A stretch of DNA of 64,000 nt from Dreissena polymorpha (lineage: Eukaryota > Mollusca > Bivalvia > Myida > Dreissenidae). Every line of letters starts with the position of its first letter. Within the stretch, counting starts at the first letter, position 1. The position numbers were made by a program, and so were the translations under genes. Below are positions 12,490 to 24,237 of this stretch, piece by piece. The stretch spans positions 122,387,661-122,451,660 of the forward strand of contig NC_068359.1 of assembly GCF_020536995.1 (NCBI RefSeq), in the 5' to 3' direction. Under the pieces are notes generated by a model that was not told where the DNA came from, searched no databases, and saw only the letters and a program-made list of their open reading frames with translations.

Positions 12490-13475
12490 GACAGGGGGTT
12501 TTTTTACTAAGAAAGTGACGCCGATATTCGGCGTCTTTCCCTACCAGAATTTTTCCCCTAAAAATACCATTTCCCCTCCAAAAATATAATTTTTCACCAA
12601 AATATAATATTTTACCCTCAAAGAAATGTTTTTTTTTCTTTTGGGAAGTCGACACTTATCCAATTTGTACCATGTACAACAATCTCGCTCTCTCTCTCCT
12701 GACGAACACTCAAATCGGGGAATCCCAGTGATTCTATATATATAGCTCTTAAATAACGTCATGGAAACCGGGCAACTAATCGTATTAATCATGTGACTAT
12801 TTTACTGGATTCCGGTCTTGTGCGAGAAGGGTGTTTCGTCAATTAATTACCGGAAACCAGTCGAATTTTCATCCGGGTTATGTGAAAGCCAAGATATAAA
12901 CGTTAAAACAGAAAAAAGTCTCACAATTGGCGTTCATACACGAACAAAATAAAACGTTCGGACTAGGAAAATATTAATTGCGTTGACGCATTTTTTAAGA
13001 ATGAATCATCAAAAACCGTTGAAACCCAGCAGGATTCGGAGGTACATGTAATCAACATCGATTAATACTGTCGCATTATTGTGAAAGTGAAAGTAGACAA
13101 TCGGCAGCTGTCGCACCTTTCCCTTCCAATACTGTAGCAGATTTAAATCGTCAACCCATTCATCATGAAATTGAAATCACAATATTGACATCGTTCCCCG
13201 GCCCCAGTTGAAAACATTTCCCATTATTTGATCCACCCCTGCAACTTTCTTTTAGGACTTTGACTTTAATATCATACTTGATCATGTGTTCAAGAACAAA
13301 AAGGTCAGAGACATGCCTCTTTTTCTAAAAAAAACCCTGAAGTCTGTAGGTGAGTTATAGACATTGAAATGAACAGTTTTTATTTTTTTCCCCAAATATG
13401 TCTTTTTCGCGCTCGATTTTCCCCTTTTACCCAGCGTCCAGCGTCTTCCCCCTTTTCTAAAAAAAAACCTGGTGG
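12490..13475. mobile_element. Possible non-autonomous TIR element with CAGG(G)TTTTTTT ends
   Basis: The left end (about 12493: CAGGGGGTTTTTTTACTAAG, then GACGCCGATATTCGGCGTC) and the inverted right end (about 13438-13472: CAGCGTCTTCCCCCTTTTCT, then a poly-A and CCTGG) share the order poly-T, AGAAA, GACGC. The interior (12650-13430) has no recognised coding region. Similarity of the ends is only moderate, so the element and its limits are tentative. Confidence 0.4.
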
Positions 13476-13688
13476 AACACAATAACGAACACAAGTCTAT
13501 TTCGATTTTCATTACGATTTTTTTTTTATAATTATCGTTAAGAAAAAACGCTTTCCAATGCAATGTCAGTAATATATTCTGAACAACACGATATATGCGG
13601 TGGCATTACGGCCCCTCGTGAACAAGTAAATATGACATATCTGCCCGGTTGTCTAACGTATACTGACTTCTCTGTTTAAGTGAATATA

Positions 13689-13917
13689 TTAACCCGTTGA
13701 TGCTGAGTGGACTCGCCCATCCTTCGAAATTTAATAAAGTTATTTCCAAAATTAGGGATGTCTAGTATATTTATTTCTATATTTAGAATATTTCTTACAT
13801 AAATTCCTTTAAGCAAACAGTGCAGACCCTGATGAGACGCCGCATCATGCGGCGTCTCATCTGGGTCTACGCTGTTTGCCAAGGCCTTTTTCTAGACGCT
13901 AGGCATAAATGGGTTAA
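13689..13917. mobile_element. TTAACCC palindromic MITE, copy 1
   Basis: About 229 bp, from TTAACCCGTTGATGC to GGCATAAATGGGTTAA, with a strong internal palindrome GAGACGCCGCATCATGCGGC. The same element lies in inverted orientation at 24008-24237. TTAA at both ends suggests a TTAA target site. It is non-coding. Confidence 0.85.
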
Positions 13918-15743
13918 TATATATTTATACACTCAATGGTGATCTTTGTAATTTTTGACAGGAACGTGCGCAAAGTCACGTGTCCAAAGGTAACGACGTA
14001 ATATGACTTTTGCAACGGATGTAGATGGACGTTAGCCTGTGATTTACATTAAATTATACAACAAGTGTGGGCTAAATGTGCTTACCCAAGACATGACTTA
14101 TAAGTGTAACACGCAATTGAAAATAAATAGATGTATTCTCACTGTCTAGTTTGACGTTAACATGTTAGGTCTATTTGTATATCCATTTTGGTAGACACGA
14201 TATTGATCGCGATGCAAAAAAACATAAATTAATACTATCCTTAGTAATCGTTCTTATGCATTCTGTAACACAACATGACTTATAAGTGAAACAAGCAATT
14301 GTTATAACTTGGTGCATTCTCCTCGTTTAGTTTGACGTTAATATATGATATCTATTTGTATATCCATTAAGGTAGACATCATTTTGAACTTGTTGCAAAA
14401 CAAACATAAAAAAATACTATCCTAGTAATCTTATGCACTTTGTGACAAGTTGTTTAATCCCGCTTTGCTTTATTTATATAAATGCCATAAATGTCTTTTT
14501 GAATTTGTAAATAAATGATTGATCATATTTAACATATCCATTGGACACAAAAACAATGATTAGCATTTGAAATGCTTAACTTTGCAATACCTGAATGATT
14601 GAGCTTAACACTAAAGCAATGTTTGAACCAATGCGATTCACATTGTCGTGTTGACAAAAGGTCAGTCAGTTGTATTTTGGGTTATGCAAAAAGGCATAAA
14701 AGAGACGTTATTTGCCTCGAAGATTTTAATTATGTCATGAAGACACATGAATGTTGGCGCCAAAACCAAAATTCTTAAGATTCAATTTACTTCTTAAACG
14801 AAACACCACTCTCTATCAAACGAATGTCAGTTATTTTTTTTTATAGCATTCGTTACAGAGGAATTTGATTGAGCAGACCATTGTAAGAAAAGACAATAAC
14901 TTTTGAAGATAAAAGCAAATAACAGGACATCTATGCTACATGTTGTTATTAATCACTAATATATCAATTAATAGTATCACCGAATAAAGATTTTCTTTCA
15001 AATAAAATTAACGAATATAATATAAGGCACGTCATTCTCATCCACGGTAAAGACCATTACAATGCCATGTATTTAGTGATGTCATTTTAAAGAATGAAAT
15101 TACAGCTGTTCCATATTTCTACAATGATGCATCGATGTCATTCTTACAAATGCCATTTAGATGTATTTTGTTATTTTTTGGATATTATTTTCTATAATTC
15201 ATAACAAAGAAAATGACCTAATACGTACATGTATAACGTATAATAAGAAGATATATTCTAAGTATACCCTGGAGTTACGAGATTTGGAACTTTTATCTGA
15301 TTTATCTCAATCATTACTTGGAGGAACGATAACAATGATATATTTTAATTACCAAATTATGACATTTAATCTACAAGAATAAGAACTCTTTTGAAATAGG
15401 CACTATTGTTATCCACGGAGAGATGCACAATGATTAAGTAAATTTTTACATTGAACATGAGTCAGGTCATTTTTTGTTGAGTGAATTATTATATTCTTTA
15501 GCATACATGAAATTGCTGTACATGTGATGCTGAATTTCGGAACATCTTTATAAGAAGGAATCTGATTTATGATATAGTGTAGGCTTTAATTCTGCTATTA
15601 TGCAAAGGTATCTGCCAATGGTAATTTAGAAATTTGAATGCAAATGTAAAGCTGATATCATAAAATGGCCTACAGTGTAAAACAAACATGCTTTATAATA
15701 ACATGTAGTTTAGCATAGCGGCGATAAAGCTGTGACACGTTTA
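13918..15743. other. AT-rich intergenic stretch, no gene seen
   Basis: Two diverged tandem pieces of about 180 bp lie at roughly 14080-14260 and 14272-14440 (shared ACATGACTTATAAGTG, TTTGACGTTAA and TATTTGTATATCCATT). The part 14440-14660 resembles 20980-21260 downstream of the GPCR block (TTTAATCCCGC; GAATGAT then AGCT(T/C)AACAC). Nothing else is recognised. Confidence 0.5.
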
Positions 15744-16941
15744 ATTATACCACCACAAACTAAGTTTAGGGGGTATATAGGTGTGAACTTGTCTGTTTGT
15801 CTGTCTGTCTGTCAGTCGGTCTGTCTCTCAATCGGTCCGTATTAAGTGTCCGCTCTCTAATTCAAGTTGTTTTCATCGGAGCATCACCAAACTTGGCCAG
15901 AAGCTGTATCTAGATGATGTCTAGGCCAAGTTTGAACATGGGCCATGCCTGGCCCAAAACTAGGTCACGGGGTCACTCAGTACGTTTTAAACATTCGGCA
16001 TGTTAGCCGCTCTCTAATTCAAGTGGTATTTTTCCAATCTTCACCAAACTTGGTCAGAAGTTTTATTTAGAAGATCTCTATACCAAGTTTGAACATGGGC
16101 CATCCCGGGCCAAAATTAGGTCACGGGGTCACTCAGTGCGTTTGTTAACATTCAGCATGGTGTCCGCTCTCTAATTCAAGTAGTTTTCATCCGATCTTCA
16201 TCAAACTTGGTCAGACGTTTTTTCTATATGATCTTTAGGCCAAGTTCGAACATGGGCCTTGCCGGGTAAAAACTAGGTCAAGGGGTCACTTAGTGCGTTT
16301 TAAACATTCAGCATGTTGTCCGCTCTCTAAATGAAGTAGTTTACTTCCGATCTTCACCAAACTTTGTCAGAAGTTTTATATAGATGATCACTATGCCATG
16401 TTCGAACATGGGCAAAAAACTAGGTCACGTAGTCACTAAATGCATTTTACACATTCAGTATGGTGTCCGCTCTCTATTTCAAGTATTTATCATCCGCTCT
16501 TCACCAAACTTGGTCAGAAGTTTTATCTAGATGATGTCTAGGCCATGTTTATACATGGGTCATGCCGGGCCAAAAACTAGGTCACGGGATCACTTAGTGC
16601 GTTTTACACATTCAGCATGGTGTTCCCTATTTCAAGTTCTTTTAATCCGCTCTTCACCAAACTTGGTCAGAAGTTTTATCTAGATAATCTCCAGGCCAAG
16701 TTCGAACATGGGCCATGCCGGGCCGAAAACTAGGTCATGGGGTCATTTAGTGCATTTTACACATTCAGCATATGACTGAAAGCAAAAGCCTAGCTGTTTT
16801 TGTTTTTATAAGAAATGTTTTCATGATTAAATTGACCGAATCACGTTACCTTTTCTTATTTTGTGAAGACAACATGCACAATATTCTGTGTCGATGCGGC
16901 GTGTGGGGGTATTCGTCACGTCTGTGACAAAGCTCTAGTTT
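15744..16941 (-). mobile_element. Helitron-like tandem-core element (about 155-bp units), copy 1
   Basis: Read on the minus strand, it begins near 16941 (AAACTAGAGCTTTGTCACAG, then CACGCCGCATCGACAC), holds about six units of roughly 155 bp, then a GTCT microsatellite (15790-15830). It ends in a hairpin at 15744-15778 (TATACCACCACAAACT paired with AGTTTAGGGGGTATA). The same first 50 bases open the element at 51986. Bivalve elements with cores of about 160-bp repeats (the pearl/BIV160 type) are known as non-autonomous Helitron relatives. That assignment is from memory. Confidence 0.7.
15850..16780. repeat. Core tandem repeat, period about 155 bp, six copies
   Basis: CCGCTCTCTAATTCAAGT recurs, with changes, at about 15850, 16007, 16163, 16319, 16465 and 16620. 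Each unit also holds TTCACCAAACTTGGTCAGA and AAAACTAGGTCACGGGGTCA. The reverse complement of this unit forms the core at 62930-63800 and part of 52440-52560. Confidence 0.85.
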
Positions 16942-17149
16942 CCGTTAAGTCTCTTGATTTCAATCGTGTTTGAGTTCCATTTGCTTGCGGTACACATTCC
17001 GAAAAAAGGCGATATATTTCAATGAACAGAATGGCAGGTACGTGTCGAATACAGATAATGTTATTTTCTCGCAATGAAAACTCGCAAATATACGATTTAC
17101 TAGAAAAACGTAAAGTTTGTCAAGCTTAACCTAGTATTCTTTAATTATC

Positions 17150-17420
17150 ATGATAACAAGGTTGCTCCACTGATGCAGAATCAATTCGCATATCATGCAT
17201 TTTACATAATGAAATCCATATCCAAAATAGCAAACATGATGTCGTAGAAAAGTTCACCAGCCACCGCTGTGTGTCATTAGAAACGTATGCAGGCGGAAAT
17301 TAAACAGGCTGAAATGTGTTGCAAATGTTGCTTAACGATTAGTATCTTGAAGGTCAATACGCGTTACCATCAAGGAAAAGGAAAGGAGTAAGTTATGATG
17401 ATATGTTATTGTTATTTTTT
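17150..17420. repeat. Duplicated intergenic block, copy A
   Basis: Shares ATAGCAAACATGATGTCGTAGAAAA, in part, and GGAAATTAAA(C)AGGCTGAAATGT with 30280-30400 and 24640-24700. The three copies look like remnants of old tandem duplications. Copy A lies about 2 kb left of the GPCR gene. Confidence 0.6.
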
Positions 17421-17894
17421 TCTGTTAAACGAATTTTTAAGGAAAAATGGTGTTCATATGCCAACTGTATATTTTTACTAGCCATATTCAGTGAAGTGTG
17501 TGCCTTCATTTAAATTACAATACGTCAGCCTACATGTAAGTGATTTCAGCATTTCAATATAACTCAAATTTTGTTCAGAAAAAAAGCTGCCTGTGTGTAC
17601 ACTGACACTTTTCTTAAATTTAATCCATCAATTGTTCAATAAAACATCGCGTTATTCGAATACATTCAACATTTTAACGAGATCAAAAATGCAGTCTCAG
17701 CAGTTTCATTCCAGTTTTATATCCCAACACTGTTATTAACATTCTTAAAATTATAATAATCCATCGTAAACACACACAAACACTTAACTCGTTAAACGAC
17801 TGCGTACCCAATGACCTGAATGACGCAATCAAGTGATTTCGTCAGCTGTGTCGTAAAATATGGTCTTGCGAATTCAAACAGTCAAGCAATCGGG

Positions 17895-17977
17895 TGAGCA
17901 CTTTAGCCTCGCGGTTAAAATGTCAGGCTACCACGTGAAATACCCTAGTTCAATCCCCCGTTGGATCCATTTTTTTT
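17895..17977 (+). ncRNA. tRNA-like sequence with Pol III boxes (SINE head or tRNA relic)
   Basis: An A-box-like TAGCCTCGCGG (17904-17914) is followed after 33 nt by a B-box-like GTTCAATCC (17948-17956) and a T8 run (17970-17977) that could end Pol III transcription. No convincing cloverleaf was drawn, so it is more likely a tRNA-derived SINE head or decayed tRNA than a working gene. Confidence 0.4.
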
Positions 17978-18294
17978 AGCTAAACGAATATAAAAGAAAC
18001 GCTGCATTGGATCGATAACTTACGGCTTTCATTTATGAACGGTATATTTATTTCAAAAAGTAAACATTCATTTCATGTATAAATCCAAATTTAAGAACAA
18101 ATGAAGGATGAGTGACAGGCAAAAAATAAGTAGTCAATATAGGTGTAGGACAAACCAAGGAGTGGGATAAACCTCATCTTTTCTTTATGGGTCCTATTAT
18201 GTTCTATAAAATAGTTTAGCTTTAGGATAAATCTTGAGAAATCATTGAGCACACGAACATAACGAAATCCGCCTTTGGGCATTTTCTGTATTTC

Positions 18295-18840
18295 ATGAAA
18301 ACCATTAACCGAATGAATTTAATCGTTTCATCCGACTATATCTTTCCCATGTTAGCGAATTGATGAGGAAACAGTCGGTCATTAGATCGCATTATTGATT
18401 AAATGTATAATAATTAGTGTATGAATATAATGTTTATGCAGATGTAATACGGATACAGTAATCACATTGTAATGGATACAGATACATAACAAGTGTAGGT
18501 TCAGCAATAAGTGAATTGATGTGTGTATATTTTCACCCAAGAACGTCACATTTATTATTAAATGATCTTAGGTAATTCTGAACTCGTAAGACTGCTGAAA
18601 ATCTTTCAAAGATTTGAAGAAACATATACATATAGATTAGTTCTACGATATTTTATTATCCCATAAGAAGCACTAAACAACTATTTAATTAATTAATACA
18701 AAATGGTACAGTACGCAAAGGAAAATATTCAATGTTTCATGCTATAATTATTTTTTTTCAAAATTTGTTAAAAAAAAAAGAATATTCATATTTAAGATCA
18801 AAATTAAAGTTAAAGAAAAATTATAAGCGAAAATTATTAT
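18295..18840. repeat. GPCR-flanking duplicated block, right-hand copy, downstream side of the gene
   Basis: Matches 5385-5560 at its left end and 11540-11890 for the rest, in the same order and orientation, at an estimated 65-75 percent identity by eye. With 20438-20935 it brackets the receptor gene. Confidence 0.65.
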
Positions 18841-19283
18841 AATTCTAAGAATTATTTAAAATACCACCCCTTGTCATGGCGTAAAAGGGCAATTCTTTTA
18901 CTAATTGCGTTATACTCGTATTTGCACACAAATAAAACTCGTATTGTATATTTTTTAAGTAGCGTTTTTATGTAGTGATGAATAATTACGTTATTATAAT
19001 AACTGAAAAAAAGCTTGTAATTATCCTGTTTGTTTTTTTGTTATTCTTGATATTATTATGTAACAAAGACATATTATTACCAAAAATGTATGTACAATTT
19101 CGGATAAGATTGAAAATAAATCAAGATAGAAACCCATAAACAGAAAATACAATAACAATTGATATAAGAAAATAATGTATAAAATTATATAAGAAAATAA
19201 TTAGAACACAAGTAATCATATGGCTTCAAACTCTTCAAAAAACACACACGCTAGAATATTTTTTACAAGTCACCACGTGGCTC
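18841..19283. other. 3' flank of the GPCR gene
   Basis: AT-rich sequence downstream of the receptor stop, with no partner in the copy at 11540-12425. It probably holds the 3' UTR. A reverse-strand AATAAA is not placed with confidence. Confidence 0.4.
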
Positions 19284-20426
19284 TCAACAGCTGGACGTCT
19301 GTTTGTACGAAATATTGATGGTGAGCGCGTGACAGGCGAACTGACGTCTGCGAGGCAAGATTCTCGTGCTTTTGCCGCATATTTTCAGAAGAAGACATTT
19401 CACTTCCGCGCGGAATTGCGAGCCGCAAAATATGTACAATATGAAGTTAACTGCGTTGTTCGAGTACATCAGAATTCCAACAACGGCCCAGACTAACTCC
19501 ATTATGGCCTCGTCGTATTCGTTGCTGACGTCATACGGCCACCAGTAGAACTGACCAATCAGGAAGATGTTTGCCGGGCCGACGCATATGAAAAACACCG
19601 AGTTCAAGGTCAACAAAATGGCTGTCAGGGAAAGGACGGGCTTTTGCGAATTCAGCGAGGTTCGAGCGTTTTTGCTAGTGGCTACTCGTTGGAAACGCTG
19701 ACTCTGTTTTATGTTTACGACTATTAGAACGTTACACGTTAATAGAATAACAAAAGGTAGCAGAAACGCAACACCGAAGTCGATCCAGGTCCATACGTAA
19801 TAAACGAAGCGAGCGTATTGCTCATTGACCTGACTGGGCTGACACTTGAGTTTCAGACTGTAGTTACTCTCGTTCGCGCTTCCGTTTGAGAACGTCGTCG
19901 CGTTGTTATGAGTCAATGAAAAGCCGTACAGTAGATGTCCATCTAAGACTAACAAAACCAGGGACTCCGTGCAAAGGACGGTCAACGCGAACATCTTGGT
20001 GCACTCCAACTTGGCCATATGCGGCCGCTGAACGCTTATCACCCGCTCGATAGTAATGGCTACCAAAATCCAGGACGAAAACTGAAGGCTAAACGTCACG
20101 GAGTAGAAGTGAAGTTTACAAAAGACGTCACTGAAATCTCTGATGTCATACTTGAAAACGTGGATAATCCACTCGCGCCCAAGGCCGCTGTAGAGCGCAA
20201 AGAGATCGCAGACCGCTAGTGCGGAGAGATTTATCAACGTTGATGTTTTGTCACTTCGGTTCAGGACGTAAATGGAGAGAAGGTTTCCGAATGTGCCCAA
20301 CACAAAGAGTACAGGCGGCACGAAACGCCAGATGCAATTACTGACCAGCTTTGAAACAGTTATAATGTCCAAAGCCATGGTGGTGTTGGCGGTGTAATTA
20401 TCATGTAAATCACGATTATCAGTCAT
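19284..20426 (-). CDS. Rhodopsin-like (class A) G-protein-coupled receptor, orphan, peptide-receptor-like
   Basis: A 380-residue single-exon seven-helix receptor of the plasma membrane. I start at the ATG at 20424-20426; the frame opens only 11 codons earlier, without another ATG and just after a stop. The N-terminus has glycosylation sites at N10 and N14. Helices lie at about 35-55, 64-82, 106-130, 145-167, 209-238, 263-290 and 308-333. Landmarks are GN at 47-48 (N1.50), LAVCD with D74 (D2.50), C103 paired with C195 for the extracellular disulfide, ERV at 127-129 in place of DRY, P224 in helix 5, CVGP at 281-284 in place of CWxP, and NFILY at 327-331 in place of NPxxY. Four more N-glycosylation sites lie in extracellular loop 2. 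The pattern fits peptide receptors of the FMRFamide/TRH-like kind, which are expanded in molluscs. The ligand is unknown. The loss of W in CWxP and P in NPxxY is unusual but occurs in such expansions. Confidence 0.9.
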   Translation of the reverse strand: MTDNRDLHDNYTANTTMALDIITVSKLVSNCIWRFVPPVLFVLGTFGNLLSIYVLNRSDKTSTLINLSALAVCDLFALYSGLGREWIIHVFKYDIRDFSDVFCKLHFYSVTFSLQFSSWILVAITIERVISVQRPHMAKLECTKMFALTVLCTESLVLLVLDGHLLYGFSLTHNNATTFSNGSANESNYSLKLKCQPSQVNEQYARFVYYVWTWIDFGVAFLLPFVILLTCNVLIVVNIKQSQRFQRVATSKNARTSLNSQKPVLSLTAILLTLNSVFFICVGPANIFLIGQFYWWPYDVSNEYDEAIMELVWAVVGILMYSNNAVNFILYIFCGSQFRAEVKCLLLKICGKSTRILPRRRQFACHALTINISYKQTSSC

Positions 20427-20437
20427 TGCTTCAACTG

Positions 20438-20935
20438 TCGTCACCAATTCCAAGCACAATCACATTTATTTCCGGTAACAAAATCACACCCACCAATATC
20501 AGAATAACACAAATGAGACCCAATTTTGATGTATAAAACATAGTGTCCTCTGTAACCGCTTAACAAAACAATAACCGCTACGAAGCGTTTTATTTCCCCA
20601 TTAAGGGCATAAAGACTACGGTATTCAACACCTTTTGAAAATTTATATCAAGTCTCTGTCTCAGCTCATAACAATTCAAAACCAGAAGACTGTCAATGAA
20701 ACCACCCTTTACATTTAAATTTCCAGCCGACTATTGCTTACAAGACACTCGAAGTCTGTTTTGTTCACCGGCGATATTAGCCACTCCTTTATGCGACGCA
20801 AAATGGCAAACGATGCTGCAGAAAGTACAATATTGACAAAATAGTTTTCTCTTTGTTAAAGACGCGTACCTCATTTAAACGGAAGCCTATGAAAAGAAGT
20901 TTATATTGTTAATAGTATGTATTGCACCTAAAATA
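20438..20935. repeat. GPCR-flanking duplicated block, right-hand copy, 5' side of the gene
   Basis: Lies directly upstream of the receptor start (minus strand) and matches 11890-12425. Conservation of this 5' flank in a copy without the gene could reflect a shared promoter or simply shared descent. Confidence 0.7.
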
Positions 20936-22534
20936 TTTATTACTGGTGTTCGACACCAGGTTGTATATTCAGTAAATACCAATCACGACATTTTAATCCC
21001 GCCCCATTTAATTAACACTATTGTTATACATGTATTTTTGAATTTTTGAATAAATATTTGATAAATTTATTACATGCCATTTTCTATAATAAATGAGTAA
21101 CAATACATACCGCATTTCTGAATGATAAAGCTCAACACGAAAAAACCTGTTGGCACCATTAGGATTCGATTCGAGGTCGTCCGGATGAATAGTTTGACGC
21201 CAAAATGTTAAAGTAAAATGCGAATTTTAGTTTATAATAAGCGATCCGCGTGTTGACAAAGATGTAAAAATATAAAGAAAAATTCAATGTTAATTCATTG
21301 TTTCGCTGTACATATTTATCAATTCTAATTTAAACGTTATCCGAAAATTAACATGCATTTTCATTATTTTGCCTTATTGTTAAAGTACCATTGCGCATTA
21401 ACTTCAAACAATTAAAATTCTATTGAAACTTCATGTCAACATAATTTATCTTTGCATGCATGTGTGTAATACTCAAACGACAAGTTTTACTTATTCAATG
21501 TGTTTTGTTCATTTTCGACTTAATTTTTGTGTACTCATGCTCAACCCCATCACAACACACAATACAAGAAAAGAATTAAAAAATCGTTCAGTTAAAAATA
21601 AAAATCAGTAAAGTGCAGCTTTAATTTATACCTTTGCTCTAAGTTTCGTGAGTCTAGTGAATAAACAAGATAGGAGTTGAGGGGCACACTCCGTCTCCTC
21701 ACATACTGCAGTTTCAGGCGCAGAGGGACCTCATACACTTTGAAACCATTGTTGAGAATATATAACAATTACTTACATATTGTTTATTGTTTATTGATAA
21801 ATATTTATTCAGCGTATTATCAGTCTCTTTTTAATGTAATAAAAAGGGACTTGTTTTGCTTTCTCTCGTCAGACATTTTTTCCAACATTCAGAAAATAAG
21901 TAAGCAATTTATTTAGACGAGGCAAATAACAATTCTCACGAAGAAACGAGTTTATGAAAATGTGTTTCTTTACTTAATAATCATCAGTTGATATTGGGAA
22001 TACTTTTCATCGGTAACTTGACAAATGCATACAATACTCTATTACTAAAATAGCATTCAAAATGCCTTCTGTTTTCAAAAGCCGAAGTGGTGCATTGAAT
22101 GACGCATGCCCTTTTTGTCATTAAGGCCCCGGGTTCGGTTCGAGTGGTAAACTTTTAAATATGTCTATGACTTTAAGAAATAATTTAAAGCTATTCCAAA
22201 TGGTGAATTTTTTATAAATAATTCTTTCAATAACATCGTTAAACTGTATAATTCAGAAAAAGATCCACTGGAAGGTTTGGCGGTAAAAAGATTGAGCCTT
22301 GTAAGCAGAAAATGACCTTAATTTAGTTTTATACATTTTTTCAAGTTTTCCTTAAGTTTTGCATTATCATTATCTTTAATTTGTAACCTGAGTAAGTTAT
22401 ATCAAGCTCCTTTCGATAAATCGACAACAGTATATCGTGTATGTATAAAATAAGGCAACCAAATGTAAAAGAAAATATTTTAGCCTTCTAATGAATTGCA
22501 AACACACTTTCTTATTAATTCTAAATAATTGAGA
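20936..22534. other. AT-rich intergenic stretch, no gene seen
   Basis: 20980-21260 resembles 14440-14660. A weak tRNA-like stretch near 22080-22150 (GGGTTCGGTTCGAG as a possible B box) is not strong enough to call. Short open frames here have no recognisable domain. Confidence 0.5.
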
Positions 22535-22787
22535 CGTGTTCTGAGAAAAATGGGCATAATGCATGTGCGCAAAGTGTCGTCCCAGATTAGCCTGTGCAAT
22601 CCGCACAGGCTAATCAGGGACGACACTTTCCGCTTTTATGACATTTTTCGTTTAAATAAAGTCTCTCCTTAGCAAAAATCCAATTTAGGCGGAAAGTGTC
22701 GTCCAAGATTAGCCTGTGCGGAATGCACAGGCTAATCTGGGACGACACTTTACGCACATGCATTATGAACAGTTTTCTCAGAACGCG
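22535..22787. mobile_element. Palindromic MITE with the AGATTAGCCTGTGC motif, complete copy
   Basis: Arms begin with TTCTGAGAAAA / TTTTCTCAGAA and continue through GCATAATGCATGTGCG to AAGTGTCGTCCCAGATTAGC on both sides. Each arm holds its own small hairpin (GATTAGCCTGTGC...GCACAGGCTAATC). It is non-coding. Fragments of the family lie at about 28840-28905, 32455-32560, 46605-46705 and 53260-53400. Confidence 0.9.
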
Positions 22788-24007
22788 AATCAATAAGTCT
22801 ATAAATGCCTATGCCGATTTCGCCGACTTCGCTGCACGTTTATATAACCAGAAACACATGTCAATATGTTCTGCTTATTGTGTCTGGATGCGTTGCTGTC
22901 AGGCACTGTTGCCTGCAGGTAAAACGCAGTTCATTAGCCGACATAAAACGAAGAATAAAATATGACAACTTTCCCCACACATTATCAGAAGTTATAGCGG
23001 AAAATGGTTTCCGTGACGTTGCCCACACACATTTATAGAACCTATCGCGGAAATTAAATACTTAAAGCATTCACGGAAGTGAATTTTGTTCAAATGATTT
23101 TCTGACCTGTCCGCCAAGGTATTCTTGAGCAAAATTTTATGTAAAAATTGCAGTAATTAAATTTAGTAAATTTATTTGCTATCCGATTCTTTTTCCATTA
23201 CCATATTCCGTTTCAACGACAGTAACATAGGCCTAACATAGTATGTGTGCTAAGAAGCAGTTTCTTATTGACAACAGTTTCGACGTTTTCGACGTTTTGT
23301 TTGAAACAAGAGCGTTTTTTTACAGTTGGGAAACATGTACATGTAGCATAACATAACATTTAAGTTATGCAATATACTGTTTTATTGCATTGACTTATAT
23401 AGTATAAACGAAAAAGATAATAAAATCATTATTTTATAAATCGTTTACACATCCAAAATATGTGACATTGTGCTATGAAAATAAAGAACAAAGGAAATAC
23501 AAAAGCACGATGCAATAATGTACATTAAGGTATTTTAGCATCAAAGAGTTGTGATGTCATGGAAATTTGTATTTATTGTCACGCTTTCCAGACTTCTGTT
23601 GCGATGAAAACTGTTTTGATCGTTTTGCCATTGTTTAATTATCTACTCACACGGTATGGACACGTGTCTCACTATCGCACAATAATCTCGCGTGTATGGT
23701 CATGTGCTTCATATCACACGCTTTCGCCGAGTGTATATCTATCATTCTGTGGTAACGAAAATAACTAACAAACGCAGTGATCACGCCTACCAGAAGCATG
23801 CACTGATCATGCGTTTACCTTAAGAATCGTTTATAACTAGCAAGCCATATGTTTCCTGAACGCGATTTCTTTCAAGATGTGAAATAGGAAATTTTGAATT
23901 CTAGATTATTTGATAGAAATCATAATCACTTTTGAAGACGATATCCACTCCTCGACATAGTTTGTGAGATGCATTATATTATATCATGCTTTTTTGATTA
24001 ACATTTG
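22788..24007. other. Intergenic stretch, no gene seen
   Basis: AT-rich with only short open frames without recognisable domains. 23640-23740 has a few loose repeats of a GTATGG(A/T)CA(C/T)GTG type motif, similar to 40210-40420. Confidence 0.5.
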
Positions 24008-24237
24008 TTAACCCATTTATGCCTAGCGTCTAGAAAAAAGGCCTTTTCAAACAGCGTAGACCCAGATGAGACGCCGCATGATGCGGCGTCTCATCTGGGT
24101 CTGCGCTGTTTGCTTAAAGGAATTTCTGTAAGAAATATTCTAAATATAGAAATAAATATACTAGGCATCCCTAATTTTGGAAATAAATTGATCCAATTTA
24201 AAAGGATGGGAGAGTCCACTCGGCATAAATGGGTTAA
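24008..24237. mobile_element. TTAACCC palindromic MITE, copy 2 (inverted relative to copy 1)
   Basis: Runs from TTAACCCATTTATGCCTAGC to GGCATAAATGGGTTAA and contains GAGACGCCGCATGATGCGGC. It is about 85-90 percent identical by eye to 13689-13917 in reverse orientation, so both are fairly young insertions. Confidence 0.9.

Noticed and set aside
18091-18282. 63-codon minus-strand frame near the GPCR
   Set aside because: No domain or homologous frame in the duplicated block; probably chance.
20019-20219. Plus-strand open frame inside the GPCR gene
   Set aside because: Antisense shadow of the receptor coding region.
22080-22150. Second tRNA-like stretch (B-box-like GGTTCGGTTCGAG)
   Set aside because: No good A box at the right distance and no terminator; too weak to list as an RNA gene.
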